Below are positions 15,101 through 23,367 of a DNA stretch of 64,000 nucleotides, in pieces. Both the position numbers and the translations under genes were made by a program. The DNA comes from CAYQJL01 sp964612295 (GTDB lineage: Bacteria; Eisenbacteria; RBG-16-71-46; CAIMUX01; WJJG01). The number at the start of each line of letters is the position of its first letter. Position 1 is the stretch's first letter. Location: positions 62,001-126,000 of the forward strand of contig CAZTDY010000002.1 of the NCBI GenBank assembly GCA_964612295.1. The letters are read 5' to 3'. Under the pieces are notes generated by a model. That model was not told the DNA's origin. It worked only from the letters and a program-made list of their open reading frames with translations, and ran no database searches.

Positions 15101-17713
15101 CTACGCCTTGTAGACCTTGACCTTCACGCAGGCATCGCTGCCCTGCGTTAGTGAATCGGTGTATTCCTCTCCGACGATGATCAAATCGTCGAAGAACTGT
15201 CCCTTACCCTTGGCAATCGGGGTGCCCCGGGCCCAGTGGCCGTGGCAGCCCGCGATACCGAGTTGCTCGGGATGCATACCCTCGACAAGTCTCACCGGAC
15301 CCTTGATCTTTCGGCCGAGTTTGTTCTCGACCCAGATCACGTCTCCGTCTTTGAAGCCCTTCTTTTTACCTGTATCGGCATTGAGCTGGATCAGGTAAAC
15401 GAAGGGATCGTTGACGGAGACTTCGTCGAGCCACGGGTTGTTCTGGCTTGAAGACTGCGTGTGGAAGGATGGCCGCCAGCAGTAGGCGGTCAGATCGAGC
15501 TCTGGATCGGTTTCCGTGTGAGAGGGGCAGGGGAACCACTCCGCCAGAGGCGTATAAAAACGCCAGTCCTGGATGTTCTCCCGACCGAACGAGGCACACA
15601 GCTTGCGCGCTTTCTCGCCGAATTCGGGGAAGTACTCGAAGTAGATCGGGACCCTGACCGGCACGAACCAGCGCCAGTACATTTCTTCGACCTTCGAAGG
15701 CCACTTCTCCAGCCCGGTCTTTTTGAGCGCCTCGAGGCCTCGGTCTTCTCCCAGGCGGTCCTTGAGCACGCGATCGCAGATGTCCTGCCAGCTGTAGTGC
15801 TCGTTGGCCTTGAGCTTGTACTTCTCTTCCATCTCGCCGCCGTAGCGGACCGGGATGAGTTTGTTGGTCTCCTCGTAGTACTTCTCTTCAACGCCGAGCC
15901 GTTTCGCAAGCTCCAGCATCACCTCGTTGAAGTCCCGCCGCTCGGCAATCGGCTCCACCACCGGCTGTCTGATTTGCCAGACCCAGTGATCCATGCCCGT
16001 GGGGTGGCAGAAAGTCGACGGGAAGGTTACACAGGGTGTGTAACGCTCCAGGAAGCTTGCGTCGGGTAGCACAATGTCGGCGACCGCCTCGGTGAACTCG
16101 TTCTGGTAGATGTTGAACGAGAAGATGAAGCCGAATTTCTTGAGGAAGTTCTCGGTGACATCCTCCGCGTTGGCCATGGTCATGACCGAGTTCGACCCGA
16201 AGTTGATCATGATCTCCGGTTCGTAGTCGATCTTGAAGTCCTTCAGATACTTGTCCCAATCGGGCGACATGATCGTGAAGGCGTTGTAGACCGAACAGGG
16301 GAGCATATCTTGCAGGTCGAGTCGCTGCGGAGGCTTCGGTTCCCTGAGCGGGTAGGGCTTGTGGTCGTAGACCCAGCCCTTGACGATCATCATGCCATCG
16401 TCGCAGGCATAGGGAATCGTGCTCGGCTTGCCGGTGTCGGGGTGCCCGTGGCTGACCGGCGGTCCATGCCCCATGGCCCCACCAGGTACATCCGCCGCTC
16501 CCACGATCTGGTTCATGATGTCGATTGCCAGGCAATTCCAGCCCGAGTTGACGTGTCCCTGGCTGCCCCGGAAGAAGATCGCGGCCGACGGACGCAGTGG
16601 CAGCACCTTGCCATCGATCGTGACCGAGCTTCCGATCTGAGCGTTATCGTGGAACTCGTTCGCGACCCGGCGGAGGGTCTTCACCGGGATGGTGGTGATC
16701 TTCTCCGCCTTCTCGAGCGGGTAATTCTCCTTCACGTGGTTCTTCAGCAGCTCGAACGAGGGCGTGCACTTCGTACCCTTGACGTCGAAGGAGCCCATGA
16801 GCGCCCCGTCGGAGATCGACGTGTCGTCGAATGGCTTCGCGCTGCCGGCCCCGTCATCCCAGATGAGCGGCTTGTTGGTGTCCGGGCAACGCATGTAGTG
16901 CCCGTCCGGCTTGATCAGATAGGGTGCGTTGGTTTTCAGCTTGAGGTAGTCAGCATCCCATCCTTCGATCTCGTTGAGGATGACGTTGATCATCCCCAGA
17001 GCGGCCGCCGCATCGGTTCCCACCTTGATCGGCACCCACTCGTGCGCCTTGGAGGCCTGGGTTGAGAGGAATGGGTCGAACACCACCGCCTTCATGCCCC
17101 GGGCCCGCGCATCGGCGACCCACTGCGCAGTCTGCAGCGCAGCGTGCCCCGCGCCGTGACCCTTGGAACAGCCGAAGTAGAGGGTGTAGTTGTTGTAGTT
17201 CCAGTCCGGAATGATCGACCATGCGGCGTGCATGATGCCGTTCATGAAGTGTGCGCCATTGCCGCACCAGAGGCCACCTCCCGAAACCCAGTAGTTCTTG
17301 AACCCCCAGGCCCGCATGAACGCCGGTACAGCGAAGCGGATCTCACTGGTCTGTACGGTCGTGGCCTGGAAGTAGCATCCCCGGGGGTCCTTCATGGTCT
17401 TGAACTTCTCGACGATGGTGTCCATCGCCTCTTCCCAGGAGATGCGCTCCCATTTGGGGTCTTCATGGACCCCTTTCTTGGGATTGGTCCGTTTCACCGG
17501 ATAGTCAATACGGTGCCGGTCGTAGAGCGTGTGCAACTGGGCAACACCTTTTGCACACATTCGGCCACTTCCGGCCGGCGTTTCGGGGTTGCCCTTAATG
17601 TCGACGATTGTACCGTCGACGCGATGGGCCAGCATGCCACACTGGCCGTAGCAACCGCCGCACGACGTGGGAATCCAGACGTCTTCCTTGATTGCCTTGT
17701 TCTGTGTGCTCAT
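15101..17713 (-). CDS. Molybdopterin oxidoreductase catalytic subunit (DMSO reductase superfamily), substrate unknown
   Basis: 870 residues. The N-terminal [4Fe-4S] site is C18, C21, C25 and C53 (CGGCYGQC ... RMCAKG), followed by the usual LYDRHRIDYPVKR. The likely molybdenum ligand is C150 in GGGLWCGNGAHF. Later cofactor motifs include FGCSKGHGAG, VFDPFLSTQA and VPIKVGTDAA. The N-terminus MSTQNKAIKEDVW has no twin-arginine signal, unlike thiosulfate, polysulfide, tetrathionate and arsenate reductases of this shape, so the active site should face the cytoplasm. GAGGTGG precedes the ATG. The substrate is unassigned: family membership is certain, the reaction is not. A link to the adjacent carbon-metabolism operon is inference only. 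Confidence 0.9.
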   Translation of the reverse strand: MSTQNKAIKEDVWIPTSCGGCYGQCGMLAHRVDGTIVDIKGNPETPAGSGRMCAKGVAQLHTLYDRHRIDYPVKRTNPKKGVHEDPKWERISWEEAMDTIVEKFKTMKDPRGCYFQATTVQTSEIRFAVPAFMRAWGFKNYWVSGGGLWCGNGAHFMNGIMHAAWSIIPDWNYNNYTLYFGCSKGHGAGHAALQTAQWVADARARGMKAVVFDPFLSTQASKAHEWVPIKVGTDAAAALGMINVILNEIEGWDADYLKLKTNAPYLIKPDGHYMRCPDTNKPLIWDDGAGSAKPFDDTSISDGALMGSFDVKGTKCTPSFELLKNHVKENYPLEKAEKITTIPVKTLRRVANEFHDNAQIGSSVTIDGKVLPLRPSAAIFFRGSQGHVNSGWNCLAIDIMNQIVGAADVPGGAMGHGPPVSHGHPDTGKPSTIPYACDDGMMIVKGWVYDHKPYPLREPKPPQRLDLQDMLPCSVYNAFTIMSPDWDKYLKDFKIDYEPEIMINFGSNSVMTMANAEDVTENFLKKFGFIFSFNIYQNEFTEAVADIVLPDASFLERYTPCVTFPSTFCHPTGMDHWVWQIRQPVVEPIAERRDFNEVMLELAKRLGVEEKYYEETNKLIPVRYGGEMEEKYKLKANEHYSWQDICDRVLKDRLGEDRGLEALKKTGLEKWPSKVEEMYWRWFVPVRVPIYFEYFPEFGEKARKLCASFGRENIQDWRFYTPLAEWFPCPSHTETDPELDLTAYCWRPSFHTQSSSQNNPWLDEVSVNDPFVYLIQLNADTGKKKGFKDGDVIWVENKLGRKIKGPVRLVEGMHPEQLGIAGCHGHWARGTPIAKGKGQFFDDLIIVGEEYTDSLTQGSDACVKVKVYKA

Positions 17714-18038
17714 CGACTTACCACCTCATCCTTCCATTAGTCCAAGCCTAGTGACTCTCGAACACAGGTTCGGGGTGTCGCGAAGGCTTTCAGGCAAGAA
17801 CAACCTCCCCGGCTGAGAAACGGGAGAGGCGTCGGCCGCCAGCCAATCGTCTCGGGAAACTCGCAGGAGTTCGAACGCACGGGGTGGACGGGTCCAATAG
17901 ACATTCCCAACTGCTGAGGACCGTTTTCATGGGCATCCCCCCCCGAAATGGCTGTGGTCCGAGCCCATCCAGCGCGTCCCGCTGGGCTGTTCTCCGGACA
18001 TATGTGGAGGCGCAGAGACTGCTAGGGTGCAGCCCATT
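17714..18038. other. 325-base gap between the molybdoenzyme and citrate-lyase genes
   Basis: Presumed promoter and leader of the molybdoenzyme operon (minus strand) and tail of the citrate-lyase operon. The only structure seen is CCAGCG-CGTCC-CGCTGG (17969-17985), a 6-bp hairpin 54 bases past the lyase stop and lacking a T-run; it could mark transcript end. I see no convincing -35/-10 pair, tRNA or small ORF. Confidence 0.3.
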
Positions 18039-20180
18039 CTACGCCGGGAAATCCCGCAAGGCTTTTCCTTTATAGGCCGCCTGGGCGAAGTTGATCCGCC
18101 GCATCTGGGTTTGACTCGCGATCTCCTCGAAGTAGTGCGCGGAGAGCCCCGCCACCCGGCCGTAGACGAAGAGCGCTTTGGCCAGGTCGGTCGACAGATC
18201 CATGTCGGCCACAATGGCGCCGATCACCCCGTCGACGTTGATCGGCAGGCTCATGCCGCGAACCCGCTCGAAGAGGTCCCCGACGATTCTCGAGATCCCC
18301 ACGCAGGGCCCGGCCAGCTGCGTGTCCTCGGACAGTTTCCAGAGAACATTGCGGCGCGGATCCTCCGTGTGAACGCGGTGGCCCAGGCCTTCGATTCGCT
18401 TGCCGGTTTGCATGTACTCGGCGAGCAGCGCCAGGGTCGCGTCCGCCTGGTCGATGCCGTCGGCTTTGGCCTTCGCCGCGCACTGACTGAAGAACGCGGC
18501 CGCCTTGGCGCCCGCACCTCCGTGAACGTCGGTGATGGCGCCCACACCGCTGGCAACCGCCATGTGATAGCCCGCCCGCACCGATGCGGCGATACAGGTG
18601 GCTTGCGCAGAGGGGGGCGTCACCCCGTGATCGACCGAGGCCACGATCATCGCTTCGATCATCCGCGCCCGGTTGGCATCGAATGTGTTCTCGCCGGTGA
18701 CCGCGCGGTAGATGAGGCCGGAGAAAGGTTCATCCGCGGCAGCGCCGTTCAAGGCCGCTTCCGTGCCCAGGATCTTGGCCAGATAGCGTGCATAGCGTCC
18801 CAGGGCGAAGATCGTCTTGCCCACGGGGCCATCCTTGCCTTTCTGGGAGACCTCCGCCAAAGCGTCGTCCATCAGGAAACACTTGGCCAGGGTGGCGGAC
18901 ACGTCCTCGTCGCCAAGGCGGTCGACCGGTGGGGCCGGCACCTGTGCAGCTTTGCAGGCCAGCTTCTCGTGCGCGGCCAACACCGACGTTGAAGGCAGCT
19001 CCAGTTTGATCAGGAGGTGTCCCACCTGCAAGAGGGAGGCCTTCTCGACGATTTGTTCGAGAGGGTAGCCGGAGATCAAGAGGCTGTTGGGCGCCACCCG
19101 GGTGACCAGCGTGCCCCACTCCGGTTTCTTGGGGGCCTGTTCCCAGGTCATCCGCATCTTTTCGTAGTAGCGGGGGACCTCGAAGTAAGTCTTGCCGCGA
19201 AGCTTGGCTTGAACTGCATCGATCAGGTCGGCCTGGTGGTTGACGACCGTCACGCCCGCATCCTCCAGCGCCTTCTTCTTGGAGCGGAAGGTACCGAACT
19301 CCTGGCCGGGCGCAACGATGGCGCCGGCATGCCCCATGGTCTTGCCCTCGGGGGCGTTGGCCCCGGAAATCAGCGCCACGAGCGGTTTGGGGTACTTCTT
19401 GGGATTCGCCTTGATGTCCTCGGCGAGGAGTTCCTCTTTGGATCCCCCGATCTCGCCGGCGACCACCACGACGTCGGTGTTCTCGTAGTCCATCGCCACG
19501 GGAACCAGGTCCTGGAAGGTCGCGCCGTTGGCCGAATCGCCGCCGATGCCCAAGACCGCATTCTGAGCGATCCCGGCGCTCGCCAGCGCGTCCGACATGT
19601 GGTAGAGAATCGCCCCCGAACGGGAGATGATCGTCACCCCGTGGGGTCCGAACTCGCCCGGTGAGGTCTCCTCGGGGTAGAACACGTCCGGAAGCATGCC
19701 GACCTTCACCCCTTCGGGAGGGAAGATCACGCCCGGCGTGTTGCCGCCGAAGAGCACGGTCTTGTGCTTGCGAGCTGCGACCAGGATATCGCGAACATCA
19801 CGGACCGGGATGCCCTCGGTGATGAGCATGACCAGCGGGATCCCGGCTTCGATCACTTCCAGGGTGGCATCGCGGGCGCTCGAGTAGTGACGCCAGATCG
19901 ATGCCGCCGCGATGTTGGGATGGTCCTCGAGGCAGTCGGCCACGTTGTCGTAGACCGGAATGGTTTCATGAATCCGCTGTCCACCCCGTCCGGCGGCGAT
20001 CCCGCCCGTGACGGTCGTGCCGAAATCGCGCATCAAACCGGCGTGACGCGTGCCCTGACCGCCGAGGCCGACGACGATCGTCTCGACTTCCTGCGTCTTG
20101 GCGATCGTCTTGACCAGATCCGGTCGCGCATGTTTGATCAGGTGACAGAGCATTCCCTTGTCGGCGGGTACTCTTCCCAT
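18039..20180 (-). CDS. Citrate-cleaving enzyme large subunit: SucD-like ligase fused to citryl-CoA lyase (AclA-like)
   Basis: 713 residues from the ATG at 20180, picked because GGAGGT lies just upstream; an ATG at 20195 would add five residues. Residues ~1-330 are succinyl-CoA synthetase alpha-like, with the phosphohistidine motif TMGHAGAI (H284). Residues ~355-713 are citrate synthase/citryl-CoA lyase-like, with DHGVTPPS (517-524), HGGAGAK and GLGHRVHTEDPRR. With the neighbouring beta subunit this makes an ATP-citrate-lyase-like enzyme: citrate + ATP + CoA to acetyl-CoA and oxaloacetate. Domain content matches the two-subunit bacterial ATP-citrate lyase; the DHGVTPPS stretch looks nearer to separate citryl-CoA lyases. 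Another 2-hydroxy tricarboxylate (for example methylcitrate) is possible. Confidence 0.82.
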   Translation of the reverse strand: MGRVPADKGMLCHLIKHARPDLVKTIAKTQEVETIVVGLGGQGTRHAGLMRDFGTTVTGGIAAGRGGQRIHETIPVYDNVADCLEDHPNIAAASIWRHYSSARDATLEVIEAGIPLVMLITEGIPVRDVRDILVAARKHKTVLFGGNTPGVIFPPEGVKVGMLPDVFYPEETSPGEFGPHGVTIISRSGAILYHMSDALASAGIAQNAVLGIGGDSANGATFQDLVPVAMDYENTDVVVVAGEIGGSKEELLAEDIKANPKKYPKPLVALISGANAPEGKTMGHAGAIVAPGQEFGTFRSKKKALEDAGVTVVNHQADLIDAVQAKLRGKTYFEVPRYYEKMRMTWEQAPKKPEWGTLVTRVAPNSLLISGYPLEQIVEKASLLQVGHLLIKLELPSTSVLAAHEKLACKAAQVPAPPVDRLGDEDVSATLAKCFLMDDALAEVSQKGKDGPVGKTIFALGRYARYLAKILGTEAALNGAAADEPFSGLIYRAVTGENTFDANRARMIEAMIVASVDHGVTPPSAQATCIAASVRAGYHMAVASGVGAITDVHGGAGAKAAAFFSQCAAKAKADGIDQADATLALLAEYMQTGKRIEGLGHRVHTEDPRRNVLWKLSEDTQLAGPCVGISRIVGDLFERVRGMSLPINVDGVIGAIVADMDLSTDLAKALFVYGRVAGLSAHYFEEIASQTQMRRINFAQAAYKGKALRDFPA

Positions 20181-20195
20181 CGTGCTAACCTCCAT

Positions 20196-21482
20196 TTACG
20201 CTTGCGCGGCCTTGAATTCGAGACCCTTGGCCAGTCCCTCGCGCATGATATCCGCCATGATCTTCTGATTCCCGACGACGATCTCGAGGTCCTTGAGGAT
20301 CTCGGGCGTCTCGGCCTTGGCCTCCTTCAAGTATTCTCGGGCGCTCGGCAGGTCGGTCCCGACCATGCGGCCGTGCACCGGAAGCATACGTTGTCCCTTC
20401 GCGTGCCGATCCCGCAGACACTGGATCAGGCCGCGAATGAAGATATCGCAGCTGGAAATGCCGCCGAAGCGCGACGTGACGATGACATCGACCAGCTCCT
20501 TGTCCATCAGGACATTGAACATCTCCGCGATCCGGGCGAGGGTGGGGCCCCCGCCGGAATCCATGAAGTTGACCGGAACGGCCTTGCCATCGAAGTAACG
20601 ATTCCCGACGTTGACGACTTCGTCGATCGAAAAGATGCCGTAGCCGGCTCCTCCGGGGACCAGGCCCACGTAGAGCTTGTCGGGGTCCTTCTTCGCGTCC
20701 GGAGCAAGCAGGTCCACGAAGAGGAAACCCGCATCCCGGGATCGTTGCTCATCGGGAGTCAGCTCGGACACGTCGTGCCGCGACTCCTTGAGGCCGAGGA
20801 GTTCGAAAAGCTTCCCCTGACGGTAGAGGGCGTTGTCGTCCAAGACGATCTTGGCATCGGCGGCGATGCACGCGCCATCGGTGGTGATGATCAGGGGATT
20901 GATCTCAGCGGTCTTGCAGTCATACTGCTGGAACGCGGCGTAGAGCTGGGCCATGGCGTCTTTGAGTCCGGCAGCAAGGTTGCCGCCGCCGGTCAGGCCC
21001 TTGGCCAGAAAGGCGCCAAACTCTTCGGCCCGGTCGGCGGGCAACTCGTAGTCGTTCCCCGCCATCTCGACTTTGAGAATCGCCTCCGGCTTCTCGACGG
21101 CGACCTGCTCAATATCGACCCCGCCCGATGCGCTGGCCATGGCGATCACGTTGAACGTCGTCGGGTTCGTGGTGATGCCCAAGTAGCAGGCTCCGGCCTC
21201 AGAGACGACCTCCTCAACGAGCAGGGCCTCGACGGGATAACCTTTGATCACCAGGCCGAGCAGTTTCTCGGCTTTGGCCTTGGCCTCCGCGAGGTCGCCC
21301 GCCTTCTTGATGCCTCCCGCCTTCCCCCGGCCACCGATCATGACCATGGCCTTCAGCATGAGGGGGAACTTCAGGTCGAGACCGTCGAGTTCGTCCGCCT
21401 TGTGGATCACCCCATACTGCCGTGGGATGGTGAGTCCCGTGGTCTCAAAGACCCTCTTTGCTTCATTCTCGTACAATCGCAC
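20196..21482 (-). CDS. Succinyl-CoA synthetase beta-like subunit (AclB/CcsA-like, ATP-grasp)
   Basis: 428 residues, ATP-grasp fold at the N-terminus (MLKAMVMIGGRGKAGG) and the C-terminal CoA-ligase beta domain with VNFMDSGGGPTLARIAEMF and EINPLIITTDG. Starts at GTG with AAAGGAG upstream. It lies immediately before the fused SucD-lyase gene, so the pair would form a heteromeric ligase that phosphorylates the partner histidine and makes citryl-CoA or succinyl-CoA. The location beside a lyase domain favours the citrate-activating role over plain succinyl-CoA synthetase, and no other sucC or sucD is in the window. Confidence 0.82.
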   Translation of the reverse strand: MRLYENEAKRVFETTGLTIPRQYGVIHKADELDGLDLKFPLMLKAMVMIGGRGKAGGIKKAGDLAEAKAKAEKLLGLVIKGYPVEALLVEEVVSEAGACYLGITTNPTTFNVIAMASASGGVDIEQVAVEKPEAILKVEMAGNDYELPADRAEEFGAFLAKGLTGGGNLAAGLKDAMAQLYAAFQQYDCKTAEINPLIITTDGACIAADAKIVLDDNALYRQGKLFELLGLKESRHDVSELTPDEQRSRDAGFLFVDLLAPDAKKDPDKLYVGLVPGGAGYGIFSIDEVVNVGNRYFDGKAVPVNFMDSGGGPTLARIAEMFNVLMDKELVDVIVTSRFGGISSCDIFIRGLIQCLRDRHAKGQRMLPVHGRMVGTDLPSAREYLKEAKAETPEILKDLEIVVGNQKIMADIMREGLAKGLEFKAAQA

Positions 21483-21573
21483 GGCCCACTACTCCTTTCG
21501 GGTTGGGCGAGGATGCTCCCTCGCGCAACCAGCCTCGGCCCTGGATGATCCCCATGGCCATCCCGGCCCTTTT

Positions 21574-22059
21574 CTATTTTTCCGCCCGCAGTGCCTTGAC
21601 GGTGTAGGGCAGCAAACCTCCCGCCTCACGGATCGCGAGGATCTCCGGCGGCAGTTTCGGGAAGGAGAACGTCTTCCCGGCCACGCTAATCACACCTTCC
21701 TCGGCATTGAGGGTGACCTCGTCGCCTTCTTGAAACGCATCCACCGCCTCCGCGCACTCGACCAGGAGCAGACCCTGGTTGATGGCGGCGCGGTAGAAGA
21801 TCCGAGCGTACCCTTTCGCCACGACCGCTTGCAGCCCGACGGACTTGAAGCCCACCACCGGTTGCTCGCGCGAACTGCCGCACCCGAAGTTCTTTCCCGC
21901 AAAGAGCACATCGCCACTCTTCACCTTTCCGGAAAAATCAGGGTCAAGGTCTTCGAGCAGGTGGGGCTTGATCTCATCGGCCGTGCTGCAGGTGTAGGTG
22001 TACTTCCCGGGGAAGAGCATGTCGGTGTTGATGTCGTCGCCGTATTTCCAGACTCTCAT
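21574..22059 (-). CDS. Aconitase/isopropylmalate dehydratase-type small subunit (LeuD-like)
   Basis: 161 residues, the usual length for a stand-alone LeuD/HacB swivel subunit. The signature GDDINTDMLFPGKY begins the protein and the FGCGSSREQPV loop is intact. The specificity loop that reads YLRT in homoaconitases of this class is YTYT (residues 20-23) here, so the substrate cannot be assigned by simple comparison. GAGGAGG lies ahead of the ATG. It follows the large subunit by 12 bases and should form the heteromeric hydro-lyase with it. In this operon it may interconvert citrate and isocitrate or a related tricarboxylate. Confidence 0.85.
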   Translation of the reverse strand: MRVWKYGDDINTDMLFPGKYTYTCSTADEIKPHLLEDLDPDFSGKVKSGDVLFAGKNFGCGSSREQPVVGFKSVGLQAVVAKGYARIFYRAAINQGLLLVECAEAVDAFQEGDEVTLNAEEGVISVAGKTFSFPKLPPEILAIREAGGLLPYTVKALRAEK

Positions 22060-22071
22060 GTGTGCGCCTCC

Positions 22072-23334
22072 TCAGAGAACCGACCGGGGATCGGTCAGCT
22101 TTCCTGTGATCGCGGTCGCGGCGACCGTGGCCGCACCGGCCAAGTAGATCTCGGCCTCTTTGCAGCCCATGCGCCCCTTGAAGTTGCGGTTGGCGGTGCT
22201 CAAACATCTCTCGCCCGGCGCGAGGGCTCCCTGGTGAGCGCCCAGGCAAGGCCCGCAGCCCGGAGGCAGCACAACCCCTCCGGCCCGGGACAGACGGGCG
22301 ATGACCCCCTCATCGAGCGCTTGCTCGAAGACCTCTTTCGAGGCGGGCAACACCAGCAGGCGCATCCCACCTGCCACCGTGTGGCCGTCCAGGATGTCGG
22401 CCGCTTCCTTCAGGTCGCTCAGGCGCCCATTCGTGCAGGTGCCGAGCAGGCACTGATGGAATTCGAGTCCCGCGAGCTCGGAAAGCGGCTTGACGTTGTC
22501 GACCTTGTGGGGGCAGGCAACGACCGGCTCGATCTTCCCCAGATCATAGGACAGCTCCCGCACGTAGGTGGCGTCGGGATCGGCCCAGGCGGTCTCGTAG
22601 CTCTCGGCGGCCACGCCGATGGAGGAGAGATACTCCGTCGTCACGGAGTCGACCGGGAAAGCCGCGATCTTGGCGCCCATCTCGATGCCCATGTTGGCGA
22701 TCGTGAAGCGCTCCTCGATCGAAAGCGGCCCCACGTCACCGTGGAACTCGACGGCGCTGTAGTTCGCACCGTCGGCGCCGATGTCCCCGATGATGCTGAG
22801 GACCAGATCCTTGGCCGTGACGCCCGTCCCAAGCTTGCCGGAGAGGGTCATCTTGATCGTGGGGGGGACGCGGAACCAGGTCTGCCCGCGCAGGAGGAGC
22901 GCGGCCGCCTCGGTTCGATCGATCCCGGTGGCGAACGCCCCGACCGCCCCATAGGAGCAGGTGTGGGAATCGCTCCCCACGAGAACCTCGCCGGGGCGGG
23001 CGAGGCCCTTTTCCATCATCACCTGGTGGCAGACTCCGACGCCCACGTCGTAGAAGTGTTTGATCCCATGGTCGGCCACGAAGCGGCGGGTCGTCTGATG
23101 GTTGGTGGCGGTCTTCTCATTCGCCGCCGGAATGACGTGATCTAAGACGATCACCGGCATCTCCGGTCGCGCGACGCCGAATTCGGTCAGCTCATCGCCG
23201 ATCTTGCCGACGATGGCCGCGCTGTTGTCGTGGGTGAGAAGGTGATCCGGTTCGACGATCACGATCTGTCCCGCGGTCACCTCCGCCTGGTTCGATTTGC
23301 GAGCCAGGACCTTCTCTGCAAATGTTTTTCCCAT
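22072..23334 (-). CDS. Aconitase/isopropylmalate dehydratase-type large subunit (LeuC-like)
   Basis: 420 residues, archaeal-type LeuC length. The [4Fe-4S] cysteines are in LGTCTNGR and PPGCGPCLG, and SDSHTCSYGAVGAFATGIDRTE is the conserved active-site stretch. Catalyses stereospecific dehydration/hydration of a 2-hydroxy tri- or dicarboxylate. It is one of two such enzymes in the operon; the other is fused. Leucine genes (leuA, leuB) are not adjacent, while isocitrate dehydrogenase and citrate-cleaving genes are, so aconitase activity is plausible for one of the two. Confidence 0.87.
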   Translation of the reverse strand: MGKTFAEKVLARKSNQAEVTAGQIVIVEPDHLLTHDNSAAIVGKIGDELTEFGVARPEMPVIVLDHVIPAANEKTATNHQTTRRFVADHGIKHFYDVGVGVCHQVMMEKGLARPGEVLVGSDSHTCSYGAVGAFATGIDRTEAAALLLRGQTWFRVPPTIKMTLSGKLGTGVTAKDLVLSIIGDIGADGANYSAVEFHGDVGPLSIEERFTIANMGIEMGAKIAAFPVDSVTTEYLSSIGVAAESYETAWADPDATYVRELSYDLGKIEPVVACPHKVDNVKPLSELAGLEFHQCLLGTCTNGRLSDLKEAADILDGHTVAGGMRLLVLPASKEVFEQALDEGVIARLSRAGGVVLPPGCGPCLGAHQGALAPGERCLSTANRNFKGRMGCKEAEIYLAGAATVAATAITGKLTDPRSVL

Positions 23335-23367
23335 GGCGTTCTCTCCAGTCTATGAAAGCCATGACGC

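Noticed and set aside
17820..17900. tRNA-like GAGTTCGAAC string
   Set aside because: The flanking bases do not pair as a T-stem and no acceptor or anticodon stem can be drawn.
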